In this document: one piece after another, positions 53,187 to 62,778 of the stretch
How positions within the stretch are numbered: the first letter of the stretch is position 1
Layout: each line of letters opens with the position of its first letter
Assembly: GCA_031549085.1 (NCBI GenBank)
Contig: JAVBQL010000021.1
Span: forward strand, 1-64,000
Origin: JAVBQL01 sp031549085
Lineage (GTDB): Bacteria > Spirochaetota > GWE2-31-10 > MWDO01
DNA: 64,000 nt
Direction of reading: 5' to 3'
The notes under the pieces: model-generated
The model's input: the letters and a program-made list of their open reading frames with translations, nothing else
Databases searched by the model: none
Told to the model about the DNA's origin: nothing
Position numbers and translations under genes: made by a program

Positions 53187-54929
53187 ATGAATTTTTTTTC
53201 TGGTATAGCCGCCTCTCGTGGTATAGCTATAGGAAAGGCACACCTATATAATTATAAATTTCAAGTGCCAAAATATAATATTTCTGATATTCAAATAGAT
53301 GCTGAAACAGATAGGTTTTATGATGCTTTAAGAAAAGTAGAACAAGATTATAAAAAGCTTAAAATGGATCTTGAAAAAGAGGCGAGTGAGGATACTGCAA
53401 AGTTATTTGACGGTTCAATTTTGTTAACAAAAGATCATACTTTTATAAATGAAGTTTTAACAAGATTAAGGGAAGATAAAAAAAATATAGAGTGGATTGT
53501 ATATGATGTAAGTGATACAATATTTAAAAAATTAATAATTCTTGATGATGAATTTTTTAGAGATAGAGCTGTTGATTTTTTAAATTTTGGAAAAAGACTA
53601 GTTAATACAATGCTTTTAGAGAAGAGCCAAAGTTTAGCAGATATTGATAGTGATGTTATTGTTGTATCAAACGATTTGGCAGTAAGTGATACAGCAAATA
53701 TGAATAGACAGCATGTGCTTGGTATTTTGACTGAATTGGGTGGAGCAACCTCTCATGTTGCCATTGTTGCAAAATCTCTAAAAATTCCCGCTGTTCTTGG
53801 AGTAAAAGATATCTGTAGTAAAATAAAAGAGTCCGATTTACTCATAGTTGATGGTTATTCTGGTAAAACTTTTATTAATCCCGATGAAAAAACGCTTATC
53901 TTTTATAAAAAAGAGCGAGAAAGATTTGAAAATAGCGAAAAAAAGTTTTTATCAATTAGAGAGAAACCATCTGTAACACTTGATAATAGGGCTATCGCAC
54001 TAAAAGTAAATATGGAGATCCCATATCAAGAGATTGATTTGGCTATGGATGTTGGATCTGACGGTGTTGGGCTCTATAGATCAGAGTTCTTATATTTATC
54101 AAATAAAGATAAAAAACTTCCATCAGAAGAGCAGCAGTTTAATGCTTATAAATTTATACTAGAAAAATTTTCTCCAAAACCTGTTACAATAAGAACCATC
54201 GATTTAGGTGGAGATAAAATACTTGAGGGATATACAGAGAGAGAGCTAAATCCGTATCTTGGATATCGTGCAATAAGGCTTAGCCTTGATAAACCAAAGA
54301 TGTTTAGAGATCAATTAAGAGCTCTATATAGAGCCTCTATTTATGGAAATCTACAAATTATGTTTCCTATGATAACTGGGGTTGATGAGCTTGCTAAAAT
54401 TTATAAAGAGATTCAGAATGTAAAAAAAGAGCTCACAAAAAATAGTATTCCATTCAGCAATGATGTTAAAGTTGGCACGATGATAGAGACTCCATCTGCA
54501 GCTATGCTTTCAGATTTCATTTGTGCCAAGTCTGATTTTGTTAGTATTGGTTCTAATGATTTGGTTCAATATACATTGGCTGTTGATAGAAACAATGATA
54601 GAGTTTCATATCTTTATCAGCCTTTGCACCCTTCTGTTATTAGAATGCTAAAACTTATAATTGATGGTGCTCATAAAGCCAACATAAAAGTAAGTGTCTG
54701 TGGGGAGATGGGGGGAGATATGAAAGGTCTCTTGATTTTTATTGGGCTTGGAATAGATGAAGTATCAACAGGTGTTAATAATATAGATTTAGTAAAAAAA
54801 ATTATAAGATCTGTCAACTATAGCGAAGTAAAAGATCTAGTAGACTCTCTTTTTATTTTTGATGAGACATCAAAAATAGAGAAAGAGCTTGATAAATGGA
54901 TTTCAAAACATCTGAAACATCTTATATAA
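53187..54929 (+). CDS. ptsI: PTS enzyme I (phosphoenolpyruvate-protein phosphotransferase)
   Basis: The cytoplasmic enzyme passes phosphate from PEP to HPr. The phosphohistidine is H190 (GGATSHVAIVAKS), and the PEP-binding region shows GLYRSEFLY and CGEMGGD with its active cysteine. 580 residues, usual for the family. No HPr or EII gene adjoins it. Spirochaetes often keep PTS parts for regulation, but this cannot be decided here. AAGGAA precedes the ATG; a T8 tract follows it. Confidence 0.95.
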   Translation: MNFFSGIAASRGIAIGKAHLYNYKFQVPKYNISDIQIDAETDRFYDALRKVEQDYKKLKMDLEKEASEDTAKLFDGSILLTKDHTFINEVLTRLREDKKNIEWIVYDVSDTIFKKLIILDDEFFRDRAVDFLNFGKRLVNTMLLEKSQSLADIDSDVIVVSNDLAVSDTANMNRQHVLGILTELGGATSHVAIVAKSLKIPAVLGVKDICSKIKESDLLIVDGYSGKTFINPDEKTLIFYKKERERFENSEKKFLSIREKPSVTLDNRAIALKVNMEIPYQEIDLAMDVGSDGVGLYRSEFLYLSNKDKKLPSEEQQFNAYKFILEKFSPKPVTIRTIDLGGDKILEGYTERELNPYLGYRAIRLSLDKPKMFRDQLRALYRASIYGNLQIMFPMITGVDELAKIYKEIQNVKKELTKNSIPFSNDVKVGTMIETPSAAMLSDFICAKSDFVSIGSNDLVQYTLAVDRNNDRVSYLYQPLHPSVIRMLKLIIDGAHKANIKVSVCGEMGGDMKGLLIFIGLGIDEVSTGVNNIDLVKKIIRSVNYSEVKDLVDSLFIFDETSKIEKELDKWISKHLKHLI

Positions 54930-54939
54930 ATTATAAAAA

Positions 54940-55557
54940 ATGCAAAAATCATATAGAGGTATAATTCATTTTCATTCAAATTTCTCATTTGATGGTAGTA
55001 TCACAGTAGGGGAGTTAATTAATTTTGCTGAAAAATATGATATCAATTTTTTCGCTTTAACAGATCATGATACTATAGAGGGCTCTCTAGCTTTAAAAAG
55101 AGAAGTTGAAAGAAAAAAAGCTAATATAGAAGTAATAATTGGTGCTGAATACTATACAGATGTTGGTGATATTATTGCTCTTTTTATAGAAAAAGAGATA
55201 AATAGACACTCCAATTTTTATGATTTTATTAAAGATGTAAGAAGACAAGATGGACTTATCTTTTTGCCTCATCCATATAGATGGCATACAAAATTAGATG
55301 AAATAGTAAATTATGTTGATAGAGTTGAGGTTTTTAATATTGCTCATAGCGAAGAGATTGATAAAAAAGCACTTGTTCTTGCTAACAAATATAACAAAAA
55401 AATATATTATGGTAATGATGCCCATACAATAAACGATTTACCGAATTCGATTATTGAAATCAAAGGTAGCGGGACGTTAAAAGAGCTGTTAAAAGATGGT
55501 GAGATTACTCAAATCGTCAAAAAAAGAGTTATTAGATATGAATTGGGAGATCTTTGA
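54940..55557 (+). CDS. PHP-domain metal-dependent phosphoesterase
   Basis: The PHP histidine/aspartate motifs are visible: HFHSNFSFDG, ALTDHDTIEG, FLPHPYR and YGNDAHT. 205 residues, a stand-alone PHP hydrolase. The substrate is unknown (relatives act on small phosphoesters and nucleotides). It starts 11 bases after ptsI and its TGA overlaps the TTG start of the next gene, so translational coupling is likely. Confidence 0.83.
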   Translation: MQKSYRGIIHFHSNFSFDGSITVGELINFAEKYDINFFALTDHDTIEGSLALKREVERKKANIEVIIGAEYYTDVGDIIALFIEKEINRHSNFYDFIKDVRRQDGLIFLPHPYRWHTKLDEIVNYVDRVEVFNIAHSEEIDKKALVLANKYNKKIYYGNDAHTINDLPNSIIEIKGSGTLKELLKDGEITQIVKKRVIRYELGDL

Positions 55558-56624
55558 AGATTATTATGAAAAAAATCGAAATTAAAAAAGAGATTACAAT
55601 AATAGAAAATGGTGGTTATTTCCCTGTTATTGTAAGAGATAAGAGTAGATTATACCTTTTTTGTAGAACTAATGGTGGTCATTATGGCAAAAATGGAAGT
55701 ATTAGCTTATTGACCTCTCTTGATGGTATAAAGTGGGAGAATATCGGCGTTGTTGCATTTTCTGGAACAGATACTAGAAATCCTGCTTGCTATTCATCTA
55801 ATGATGGAGAGCTATATCTTGCAGCCTTCAAATTTGATACATATTATGGAGAAAATGGAAGGGCTATACCAACCGATTCAAAAGTTAAAGATCTTTTTGA
55901 TCTTCTTTTATATTGTGGTAGTTTAGATGGTAGGTTTAGAGAGCTTGATATAGATATAAAAAAATATTTTAATGGAAATGCAATCTCTCCATATGGGCAG
56001 ATTATAGAGTATAAAAATAGTTTGATAATGGGTGTATATAATGGGAAGGGATATGCCTCTTTTTTACAATCATATGATAATGGCTCTACATGGGCTAGAT
56101 ATATAAATGTTGCTAAAGGATTTAGAGAACCTGCATTTGCCTTATGTAATGATGGCAAGACTTTAATCGCTGCAATGCGTGGTGATCCTGATGAGGTTGG
56201 TAGTGATGGAACATATATTAGCTACTCTTTGAATAGTGATTTGGATAGCTGGTCAGAGCCTTTTTTGTTAACCAAAGATGAAACTCACCCAGCAACTATA
56301 ACTAGGATAGATGATGAAACTCTAGTAATGGTTGTAGCACAAAGAACTTTGAGTAGACAAAGACTACTTCTCTATATAAGTAGAGATGACTTCAAAACAT
56401 TTAATGGTCCATTTCAGCTTGGAAAAACTTACAAAAATTGCGATTTTGGTTATCCTTCAACAGTTCTTCTTGATAAAGACTCTATTATAACAGTGTTTTA
56501 TAAAAAACAGTACCCAGACTCCTCCTATTTTGAAAGAGATAAATTTATGGAGCACTATTCAGAAATTGGAGCAAATGCTACTGCTTTAATATACTCATTA
56601 GATTCTTTAAAAAAGTTAGTTTGA
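55554..56624 (+). CDS. Sialidase-like (BNR/Asp-box) beta-propeller protein
   Basis: 356 residues with Asp-box-like blades (SLDGIKWENIG, SYDNGSTWARY) and repeated strand-turn units, as in six-bladed sialidase-fold proteins. R and D/E residues typical of sialidases are present, for example FRE and TRNPA, but the arginine triad cannot be assigned. No signal peptide is seen, so it would act in the cytoplasm. The start is TTG at 55554 (GGGAG four bases away) or ATG at 55566. Confidence 0.65.
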   Translation: MKIIMKKIEIKKEITIIENGGYFPVIVRDKSRLYLFCRTNGGHYGKNGSISLLTSLDGIKWENIGVVAFSGTDTRNPACYSSNDGELYLAAFKFDTYYGENGRAIPTDSKVKDLFDLLLYCGSLDGRFRELDIDIKKYFNGNAISPYGQIIEYKNSLIMGVYNGKGYASFLQSYDNGSTWARYINVAKGFREPAFALCNDGKTLIAAMRGDPDEVGSDGTYISYSLNSDLDSWSEPFLLTKDETHPATITRIDDETLVMVVAQRTLSRQRLLLYISRDDFKTFNGPFQLGKTYKNCDFGYPSTVLLDKDSIITVFYKKQYPDSSYFERDKFMEHYSEIGANATALIYSLDSLKKLV

Positions 56625-56670
56625 CAACTATATATTATTTATGTAGACTCCTATTAGATAGGAGATTATT

Positions 56671-57591
56671 GTGAAAGTATCAAATAGCATTGTTGAATTA
56701 ATAGGTAGAACCCCTCTAGTTAGAATAAATAATCTATTTAAAAAATTTGATGTAACTGTTTTGGCTAAATTGGAGTCTTTCAATCCATTGTCAAGTGTCA
56801 AAGATAGGGTAGCACTCTCAATGATTGAAGATGCAGAGCAAAAAGGTAAAATAGATAGAGATACAATTATAATTGAACCAACAAGTGGAAATACTGGTAT
56901 AGGACTTGCTTATGTATGTGCTATAAAAGGGTATAGACTTATAATTACTATGCCAGAGACAATGAGTATTGAAAGACGAAAGCTTTTGGAAATTTTTGGA
57001 GCTGAGATTATTTTGACTGATGGCTCTAAGGGTATGAGGGGAGCAATTGAGGAGGCTAATGAGATAGCTTCTAAACATAAAAATAGCTTTATTCCACAGC
57101 AATTTTCAAATATGGCAAATGTAGAGGCCCATAGAAAAACAACTGCTTTAGAAATATGGGATGATACTGATGGTGCTATTGATATCTTTGTTGCTGGTGT
57201 TGGTACAGGTGGCACTATTACCGGTGTTGGAGAGGTTTTAAAAAATAAAAAACCTTCAGTAAAGATTGTTGCTGTTGAACCTAGATCTTCACCAGTGCTT
57301 TCAGGTGGTGAGGCTGCTTCTCATAAAATACAGGGAATTGGGGCTGGTTTTATTCCAGATATATTAAATAGAGATATTATTGATGAAATTATTACTGTGT
57401 CAGATGAAGATGCTTTTGGTTTTTCAAAAGCTCTAGCAAAAAATGAGGGAATATTAGCAGGAATCTCCTCTGGAGCAGCACTAGCAGCACTATTTAATAT
57501 TGCTTCAAAACCAGAAAATAGAGGAAAAACTATAGTTGTGCTTCTGCCTGATACAGGAGAGCGATATATTTCGACGAATCTTTTTAGTTAG
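56671..57591 (+). CDS. cysK: Cysteine synthase (O-acetylserine sulfhydrylase)
   Basis: PLP enzyme making cysteine from O-acetylserine and sulfide. The PLP lysine is K44 in SVKDRVAL; TSGNTGIGLA and the phosphate-binding GTGGTITG are clear. 306 residues. GTG start with AGGAG six bases upstream (56660-56664). Confidence 0.95.
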   Translation: MKVSNSIVELIGRTPLVRINNLFKKFDVTVLAKLESFNPLSSVKDRVALSMIEDAEQKGKIDRDTIIIEPTSGNTGIGLAYVCAIKGYRLIITMPETMSIERRKLLEIFGAEIILTDGSKGMRGAIEEANEIASKHKNSFIPQQFSNMANVEAHRKTTALEIWDDTDGAIDIFVAGVGTGGTITGVGEVLKNKKPSVKIVAVEPRSSPVLSGGEAASHKIQGIGAGFIPDILNRDIIDEIITVSDEDAFGFSKALAKNEGILAGISSGAALAALFNIASKPENRGKTIVVLLPDTGERYISTNLFS

Positions 57592-57623
57592 TATCTTACA
57601 AAAGGTTAATGTTGGGAGGAATT

Positions 57624-58013
57624 ATGGAAAAAAGTGAAAAATTTAATTCTATTGATGAATATATTTCACAATTTCCAGACGAAACAAAAAAGATACTCGA
57701 AACATTGAGGAAAACTATAAGAGATATAGCAAAAGATGCTAAAGAGAAGATAAGTTATAGTATGCCAACATTTTTTTTAAATGGCAATCTTGTTCACTTT
57801 GCAGCCTATAAAAAACATATAGGGTTCTATCCGGGAAGTGAGGCAATTAAAGTGTTTAAAGATAGATTATCAAATTATAAAATATCAACGGGAACAATTC
57901 AGTTTCCCATAGATACGCCATTGCCATATGAACTTATAATTGAGATAGTTAAATTTAGAGTCGATGCAAATATTAAAAAAAGAGAAGATAGTTGTATTTT
58001 TATAGATAAATAG
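57624..58013 (+). CDS. DUF1801/YdhG-like protein
   Basis: The order EYISQFP..., a helix K-I-L-E-T-L-R-K-T-I, ISYSMPTFF, GFYPGSEAI and TIQFPIDTPLP matches the YdhG/DUF1801 family, sometimes called iron-chaperone-like. 129 residues. ATG at 57624 has GGGAGGA (57614-57620) just upstream; TTG-type starts further up are unlikely. Function is not established. Confidence 0.8.
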   Translation: MEKSEKFNSIDEYISQFPDETKKILETLRKTIRDIAKDAKEKISYSMPTFFLNGNLVHFAAYKKHIGFYPGSEAIKVFKDRLSNYKISTGTIQFPIDTPLPYELIIEIVKFRVDANIKKREDSCIFIDK

Positions 58014-58070
58014 TTAAGCTTTAATAATATAGACTATATATTTTACTTAAATCTTATTTTAGGAGTATTT

Positions 58071-58814
58071 ATGAACATTGCTATTGTTGGTTATGGAAGA
58101 ATGGGACATCAAATTGAGAGTGTTCTATTAGAGAAGGGGATTACACCAAAAGTAAAGATAGATAAGTTTAGTAAAGATGCTGACTTTAATAGTGTTGATA
58201 GTAGGTCTCTTGCAGGGATTGATATTGCTATCGATTTTGCACTTCCAGATGATATAATGGTGAGAGTGGAGCACTATGTCAAAAATGGTGTCTCAGTGGT
58301 TATGGGAACTACTGGCTGGTTTGATAGAATTGATGAAGTTAAAAATATGGTTGGTGAAAAGATTGGTTTTATATGGTCTGGCAATTTCTCAATAGGTGTA
58401 AATGTATTTTTTAGATTAGTCAAGTATGCAAGTTCTATTTTTGACAAACTACCTGACTATGATAAACTTGTCTATGAAATTCATCATAAAGAGAAGAAAG
58501 ATTCTCCATCAGGTACAGCTCTAATGATTGGGAATATGATATTAGAAGCAAGTAGTGAAAAAAATAGTATTGTTACAAGTGAACTTAACAGAAAAATAGC
58601 AGATAATGAACTTCATGTTGCTTCAGTTAGAGGAGGCTACTATCCAGGGACACACTCAGTACAATTTGATTCTCTTGCCGATACTATAGAACTAAAACAT
58701 ACAGCTAGAAACAGAGAGGGTTTTGCCTATGGAGCAGCTCTTGCAAGCAGCTGGCTCTATGGTAAAAAGGGTTTTTTTAATATAGATGATCTTATGAACT
58801 CAATTATTCCATAA
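58071..58814 (+). CDS. dapB: 4-hydroxy-tetrahydrodipicolinate reductase
   Basis: DapB makes tetrahydrodipicolinate in lysine/diaminopimelate synthesis, using NAD(P)H. The Rossmann motif GYGRMGHQIE and the catalytic/binding HHKEKKDSPSGTA are present. 247 residues. No other dap gene is adjacent. Confidence 0.94.
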   Translation: MNIAIVGYGRMGHQIESVLLEKGITPKVKIDKFSKDADFNSVDSRSLAGIDIAIDFALPDDIMVRVEHYVKNGVSVVMGTTGWFDRIDEVKNMVGEKIGFIWSGNFSIGVNVFFRLVKYASSIFDKLPDYDKLVYEIHHKEKKDSPSGTALMIGNMILEASSEKNSIVTSELNRKIADNELHVASVRGGYYPGTHSVQFDSLADTIELKHTARNREGFAYGAALASSWLYGKKGFFNIDDLMNSIIP

Positions 58815-58835
58815 GATAATTTTTAGGAGATAATT

Positions 58836-59138
58836 ATGATAAAGCATATTGTTATGTGGAAAATTAAAGATTTTTATAATGGACAAAAGAGAGATGATAT
58901 TCTTAAAAAAATAAAATATGAATTGGAGGCTCTCCCTCCAAAAGTAAAAGAGATAAAACTTTTTGAGGTTGGAATAAATTTTAATGAGAAAGATTTTGCA
59001 TATGATATAGTTTTATATAGTGAATTCAATTCAAAAGAAGATCTTGACTCATATCAAATCAATCCACTGCATAGAGAGGTTGATAGTTTTCTCTCTGAAG
59101 TTCGTTTAGAGCGCCATGTTGTTGACTATGAAGTTTAA
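58836..59138 (+). CDS. Dabb (stress-responsive A/B barrel) domain protein
   Basis: The start IKHIVMWKIKD, the middle ELEALPPKVKEI and the late NPLHREV are typical of dimeric alpha-beta barrel (Dabb) proteins. 100 residues. Function unknown. It follows dapB by 21 bases and is probably cotranscribed. Confidence 0.82.
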   Translation: MIKHIVMWKIKDFYNGQKRDDILKKIKYELEALPPKVKEIKLFEVGINFNEKDFAYDIVLYSEFNSKEDLDSYQINPLHREVDSFLSEVRLERHVVDYEV

Positions 59139-59175
59139 TTGAAATAGAATAGATATAGTTATTAATAAGATTATA

Positions 59176-59739
59176 TTAGTTTTTATTTTTATCTAAATAA
59201 TTTTTTCCAAGCATGACAGACATTAATGCTAAAGAATTATCGATAAGATTTGACTCTAATTCTATTGATTTGAAGACCTCATCTTTTGTTTTGAGAACTA
59301 CCTCTATCTCTTCTGTCTCATCAAAATCTGTATTTTCTGTCTTTTTACAATTTAAAGCAATAAAAAAGTAACAAATATTATTTTGTATGGCAGGGTTTAC
59401 TTGAATTTGTTTTACTAGTTTTACATTATTTGAAGTATAACCAGTCTCTTCCTTTAATTCTCTTATAGCGGCATCTTTTGGATCTTCATTTTCATCAATA
59501 CCACCAGCAGGAACTTCAAGTGTAACAACATCTCTTCCAAGTCTGTGTTGTTTTACAAGTATAACTCTATTATCATCAGTAACTGCAAATATATTAACCC
59601 AACTTCTTAAATGGATGGAATAGAAGTATGACTCTAAAGATTTTGATGGCAGAAATGTATCAAGTTTAAATATTGAAAAGATTCTATTTTTATACTCTTC
59701 TTTTATATTTTTAATTTCCCATTGCTTATCTTTATTCAT
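59176..59739 (-). CDS. NUDIX hydrolase (ADP-ribose pyrophosphatase-like)
   Basis: The complete Nudix box G-x5-E-x7-R-E-x-x-E-E-x-G is seen (GIDENEDP...RELKEETGY). The preceding VPAGG is typical of ADP-sugar pyrophosphatases. 187 residues. It starts 9 bases after the hypothetical gene upstream on the same strand. Confidence 0.9.
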   Translation of the reverse strand: MNKDKQWEIKNIKEEYKNRIFSIFKLDTFLPSKSLESYFYSIHLRSWVNIFAVTDDNRVILVKQHRLGRDVVTLEVPAGGIDENEDPKDAAIRELKEETGYTSNNVKLVKQIQVNPAIQNNICYFFIALNCKKTENTDFDETEEIEVVLKTKDEVFKSIELESNLIDNSLALMSVMLGKNYLDKNKN

Positions 59740-59748
59740 ATATACCTA

Positions 59749-61323
59749 TTATTTTGTTGCATCTTTTGCATAAACTTTCATAACAGTTAAGAAACTTGCT
59801 GTCTTTTTTAGATATGTATTAAATTCAACATCAAATTCCTCTGGAAATTCCCACTTAATTTTATGAAAATTTGTAACAATTCTGGGTGGTTTTTGAGTAT
59901 AGTCATCTAGTAGAATGTTTAGTTTATTTACAAGATTAGAAAAAATAGAGACAGATTCAACTATGATATCCAACGCTGCACTATCTATCATATTTACTGC
60001 TCTATTTGCAACATTTATTTTTTGGTCCTGTTTTACAACGACCATAACTTTTCTAACCTCTCTTCCATAGATGTCATCATCTGCACATTTATTATCAAAC
60101 TCTAAAACTTTTTCAGTTATTTTATTGAAACTCTCCAGTAGTTCAGAGTATTCAGTGGACTCTTCATTTGTTACCCATGTACCCTTTATGATTAGCATGT
60201 CTACTCTTGGTTTAATCTCACCCTTACATATATCTAGCAGAAATGCTTTTAAAAAGTTCATTGGTTCTATATACTTAAAAGATTCAGCTAATCCTCTTGA
60301 AGTTATCATATCATCAAGTCTTGCAGTATAATTTTTCAGCCTAATTATATTAGATGTCCCAAATATATCTAGCAAAATGGCATTTACTTTCTCTTTATTT
60401 ATGATATTGATTACATTTTGAATATTCCCTTGTATTTCTTGTTGAAAACCCTTTAGATACTCTTGAACAATCTTTGAATCAGATTTAAAGATTTTTGGCT
60501 TAAAATATGGCTCTTTTGTAACTAGCTTTACTAACTTCAAAAAGTTATCATCTTTTTTAACACCCTTAAACATAGCAATCAATTTTTTTAAATACTCTGA
60601 AAGTCCATTTCCTTCAGAAAAACTGTTAAGATAGGTATAAATGTTTTTGAAATCACTATTAAAGTCAATTGAATATAGGTAGTCGTTTATTGATATAATA
60701 TCTTCAGATACATATTTATCAGTAATTGCTTCAAATTTTGGTTTATAATTAGAGCTTCCCTCAGTGATTGATTGATCAAATTTATGTACCATAATATACC
60801 AGTCATAGTTAATCAAGTTAGATAGATCCATTATAAGATTATATGCTTGGTTAATCTGTCTAACAAGCTCTGAATCAAATGAAGATATATAGGCTGATAT
60901 TGTTTTTTTTATATCCTCTATTACTTTTTTTCTATCTTTCGATTCTCTTATCTTCTTTTCTAGGGTCATAATATCTAAACTATTTTTTAACTCAATCTGC
61001 TTTTTTGTAGAAAAAACTTCGAGCAATATATTCTTTATAGTACCAGCACCCTTTTTTACGTTGAATGGGTCTTTTAGTGGCATAGAGTTTTTGTATATAT
61101 CATATAAAAACTGGCCAAATTCTGGAGTAACCAGCTCTTTTTTGAAGTTGTAAAATTTATATTTTGAACTGCCTAAAGACTTATTTATCTCTTTTAGTTT
61201 GTTTTGTTTTATTCTTTCATCAGAGTTTCCACCGCCAAAAAGACTCAATATTTTTTGTATAAAAGAGAGTTCTCCAGAGCTATTGCTAGCTCCCTTTCCT
61301 TTGCCTAAGTTTTTGTCTGACAT
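59749..61323 (-). CDS. Large hypothetical helical protein
   Basis: 524 residues, lysine-rich, mostly helical, with no signal or membrane segment beyond a short hydrophobic stretch near residues 20-31. A G/N/S-rich N-terminus precedes it. I do not recognise a family; it may be restricted to spirochaetes. It is the middle gene of a minus-strand set: TPR lipoprotein, this gene, NUDIX hydrolase. Confidence 0.7.
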   Translation of the reverse strand: MSDKNLGKGKGASNSSGELSFIQKILSLFGGGNSDERIKQNKLKEINKSLGSSKYKFYNFKKELVTPEFGQFLYDIYKNSMPLKDPFNVKKGAGTIKNILLEVFSTKKQIELKNSLDIMTLEKKIRESKDRKKVIEDIKKTISAYISSFDSELVRQINQAYNLIMDLSNLINYDWYIMVHKFDQSITEGSSNYKPKFEAITDKYVSEDIISINDYLYSIDFNSDFKNIYTYLNSFSEGNGLSEYLKKLIAMFKGVKKDDNFLKLVKLVTKEPYFKPKIFKSDSKIVQEYLKGFQQEIQGNIQNVINIINKEKVNAILLDIFGTSNIIRLKNYTARLDDMITSRGLAESFKYIEPMNFLKAFLLDICKGEIKPRVDMLIIKGTWVTNEESTEYSELLESFNKITEKVLEFDNKCADDDIYGREVRKVMVVVKQDQKINVANRAVNMIDSAALDIIVESVSIFSNLVNKLNILLDDYTQKPPRIVTNFHKIKWEFPEEFDVEFNTYLKKTASFLTVMKVYAKDATK

Positions 61324-61466
61324 TATTTACCCCACCATATTAATTACGATATGACTACTTTCTTCTATAATAATTTTTTAATAAAATCAATGTTTTTAAA
61401 ATCAATATTTTTTGTTTTAGGAATTAAGCTTAAGAAAACAAAAAAATCTATTGTTTTAAAATAATT

Positions 61467-62669
61467 TTATTTCAACTCTTTTAGTTTATTCTCTATTTTC
61501 ACAATCTTTTTTTGATTTTTTTGGGAAACTGCTATTTTTAATCCAGTTTCGAGATAATCTATATTGTTACTATCTGCCTCAATAGCATAATCATTTAACA
61601 TCTCTGCATATTCTATATGGTTCTCTTTTAATAAAATATCAGCATATTGATTGTATGATATAGTCCAGCTAGTTTTTAATGATATTGCACGATATAGATA
61701 CTCTTTTGTTTTTTCTAGATCGCCATCTTTTTCTAAGATAGCAAGCAAACTAAAGTATTCGCCACAATTTGGATCTCTTTTATTTACTTCATCCATTATA
61801 TATTTTGCATAGTCCAAGTTATTTTCTTTGTAATAGAGAAAAGAGGTCACAATTAATAAATTTATATTATCATCACTACTTTTTTTATATTTGGTTATTA
61901 AGTTTAAAGCCTCACTTAATCCACTATTACTATATGTAAGATATATCTCTTTTATAGCCTCTCTCATTGCGGCTTTTTCTAAAAGCATAGAGTTAAACAT
62001 AGATTCATTTATTACAGATTTATTTGTTGTTGGGTCACTTTGAAAAGAGCCATATAGGTTTTTCTCTTGAATTATTGTACCACCTGCTGTTGCTATATAC
62101 TCCACATCTCTTGAAAATCCATAACCATACTCTTTGTACTCTGCTGTCTCTTTTATATCTATTTGACTCTTTTTTACATAGATAGTCTTATAACTAAGAT
62201 ACTCTTTTTTGTTTATTGACATAGGTTCAAAACTATCATATGTTGGAATAACTATTGATGAATCAACATTACACTTGTATTTAAAGTGGCCTAAATTGTA
62301 ATCTCCAGTTTTATTAAGCTCAAAAGTATAATATGAGTAGGTAAACATTCTAAACATATATTTATCAGCTTTATATATTCCTGTCCAAAACCCTACCCTA
62401 TATTCTCCAAGCGGTAGATTTTTTATATGAAAAATATTGTCAGAATCATACTCCATCTTATACCACTCAAAGGTCTTAAGGTTTTGAATATAAAATAGTT
62501 CTGGTATTGTATCAGATTGGTTTCGAATTGTATAAAAGAATTTTAAAGCTATATTTGCACTTTTGTATGCAGGTTTAAATATTTTTTCTATGTTATGTTT
62601 GGTTGTAGCACAAGAAAACAAAAGAAAAGCTAAAAAAAATATTATATAATAGTGACATTTTTTTAGCAT
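61467..62669 (-). CDS. Lipoprotein with C-terminal TPR-like repeats
   Basis: The ATG at 62669 has AGGAG about ten bases upstream and gives a lipoprotein signal ending LLFSC. The frame upstream to 62933 overlaps hisF and is not used. The middle is beta-rich and the C-terminal third has helix pairs of the TPR/SEL1 kind (LDYAKYIMDEVNKRDPN, KTKEYLYRAISL). 400 residues. The role is unknown. Confidence 0.75.
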   Translation of the reverse strand: MLKKCHYYIIFFLAFLLFSCATTKHNIEKIFKPAYKSANIALKFFYTIRNQSDTIPELFYIQNLKTFEWYKMEYDSDNIFHIKNLPLGEYRVGFWTGIYKADKYMFRMFTYSYYTFELNKTGDYNLGHFKYKCNVDSSIVIPTYDSFEPMSINKKEYLSYKTIYVKKSQIDIKETAEYKEYGYGFSRDVEYIATAGGTIIQEKNLYGSFQSDPTTNKSVINESMFNSMLLEKAAMREAIKEIYLTYSNSGLSEALNLITKYKKSSDDNINLLIVTSFLYYKENNLDYAKYIMDEVNKRDPNCGEYFSLLAILEKDGDLEKTKEYLYRAISLKTSWTISYNQYADILLKENHIEYAEMLNDYAIEADSNNIDYLETGLKIAVSQKNQKKIVKIENKLKELK

Positions 62670-62715
62670 ATCCCATATTTCTCCTAAAAATGTTAAAAAA
62701 TTACTTAAAAAAATT

Positions 62716-62744
62716 TTGTCAAAAAAAGAATAATATCTTATTAT
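62716..62744 (+). promoter_or_regulatory. Promoter of hisF
   Basis: TTGTCA (62716-62721) and TATTAT (62739-62744), 17-base spacer, 34 bases upstream of the ATG. Confidence 0.5.
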
Positions 62745-62778
62745 ACATTTAAATCTTTTTTTGTAAAGGAATATATTT

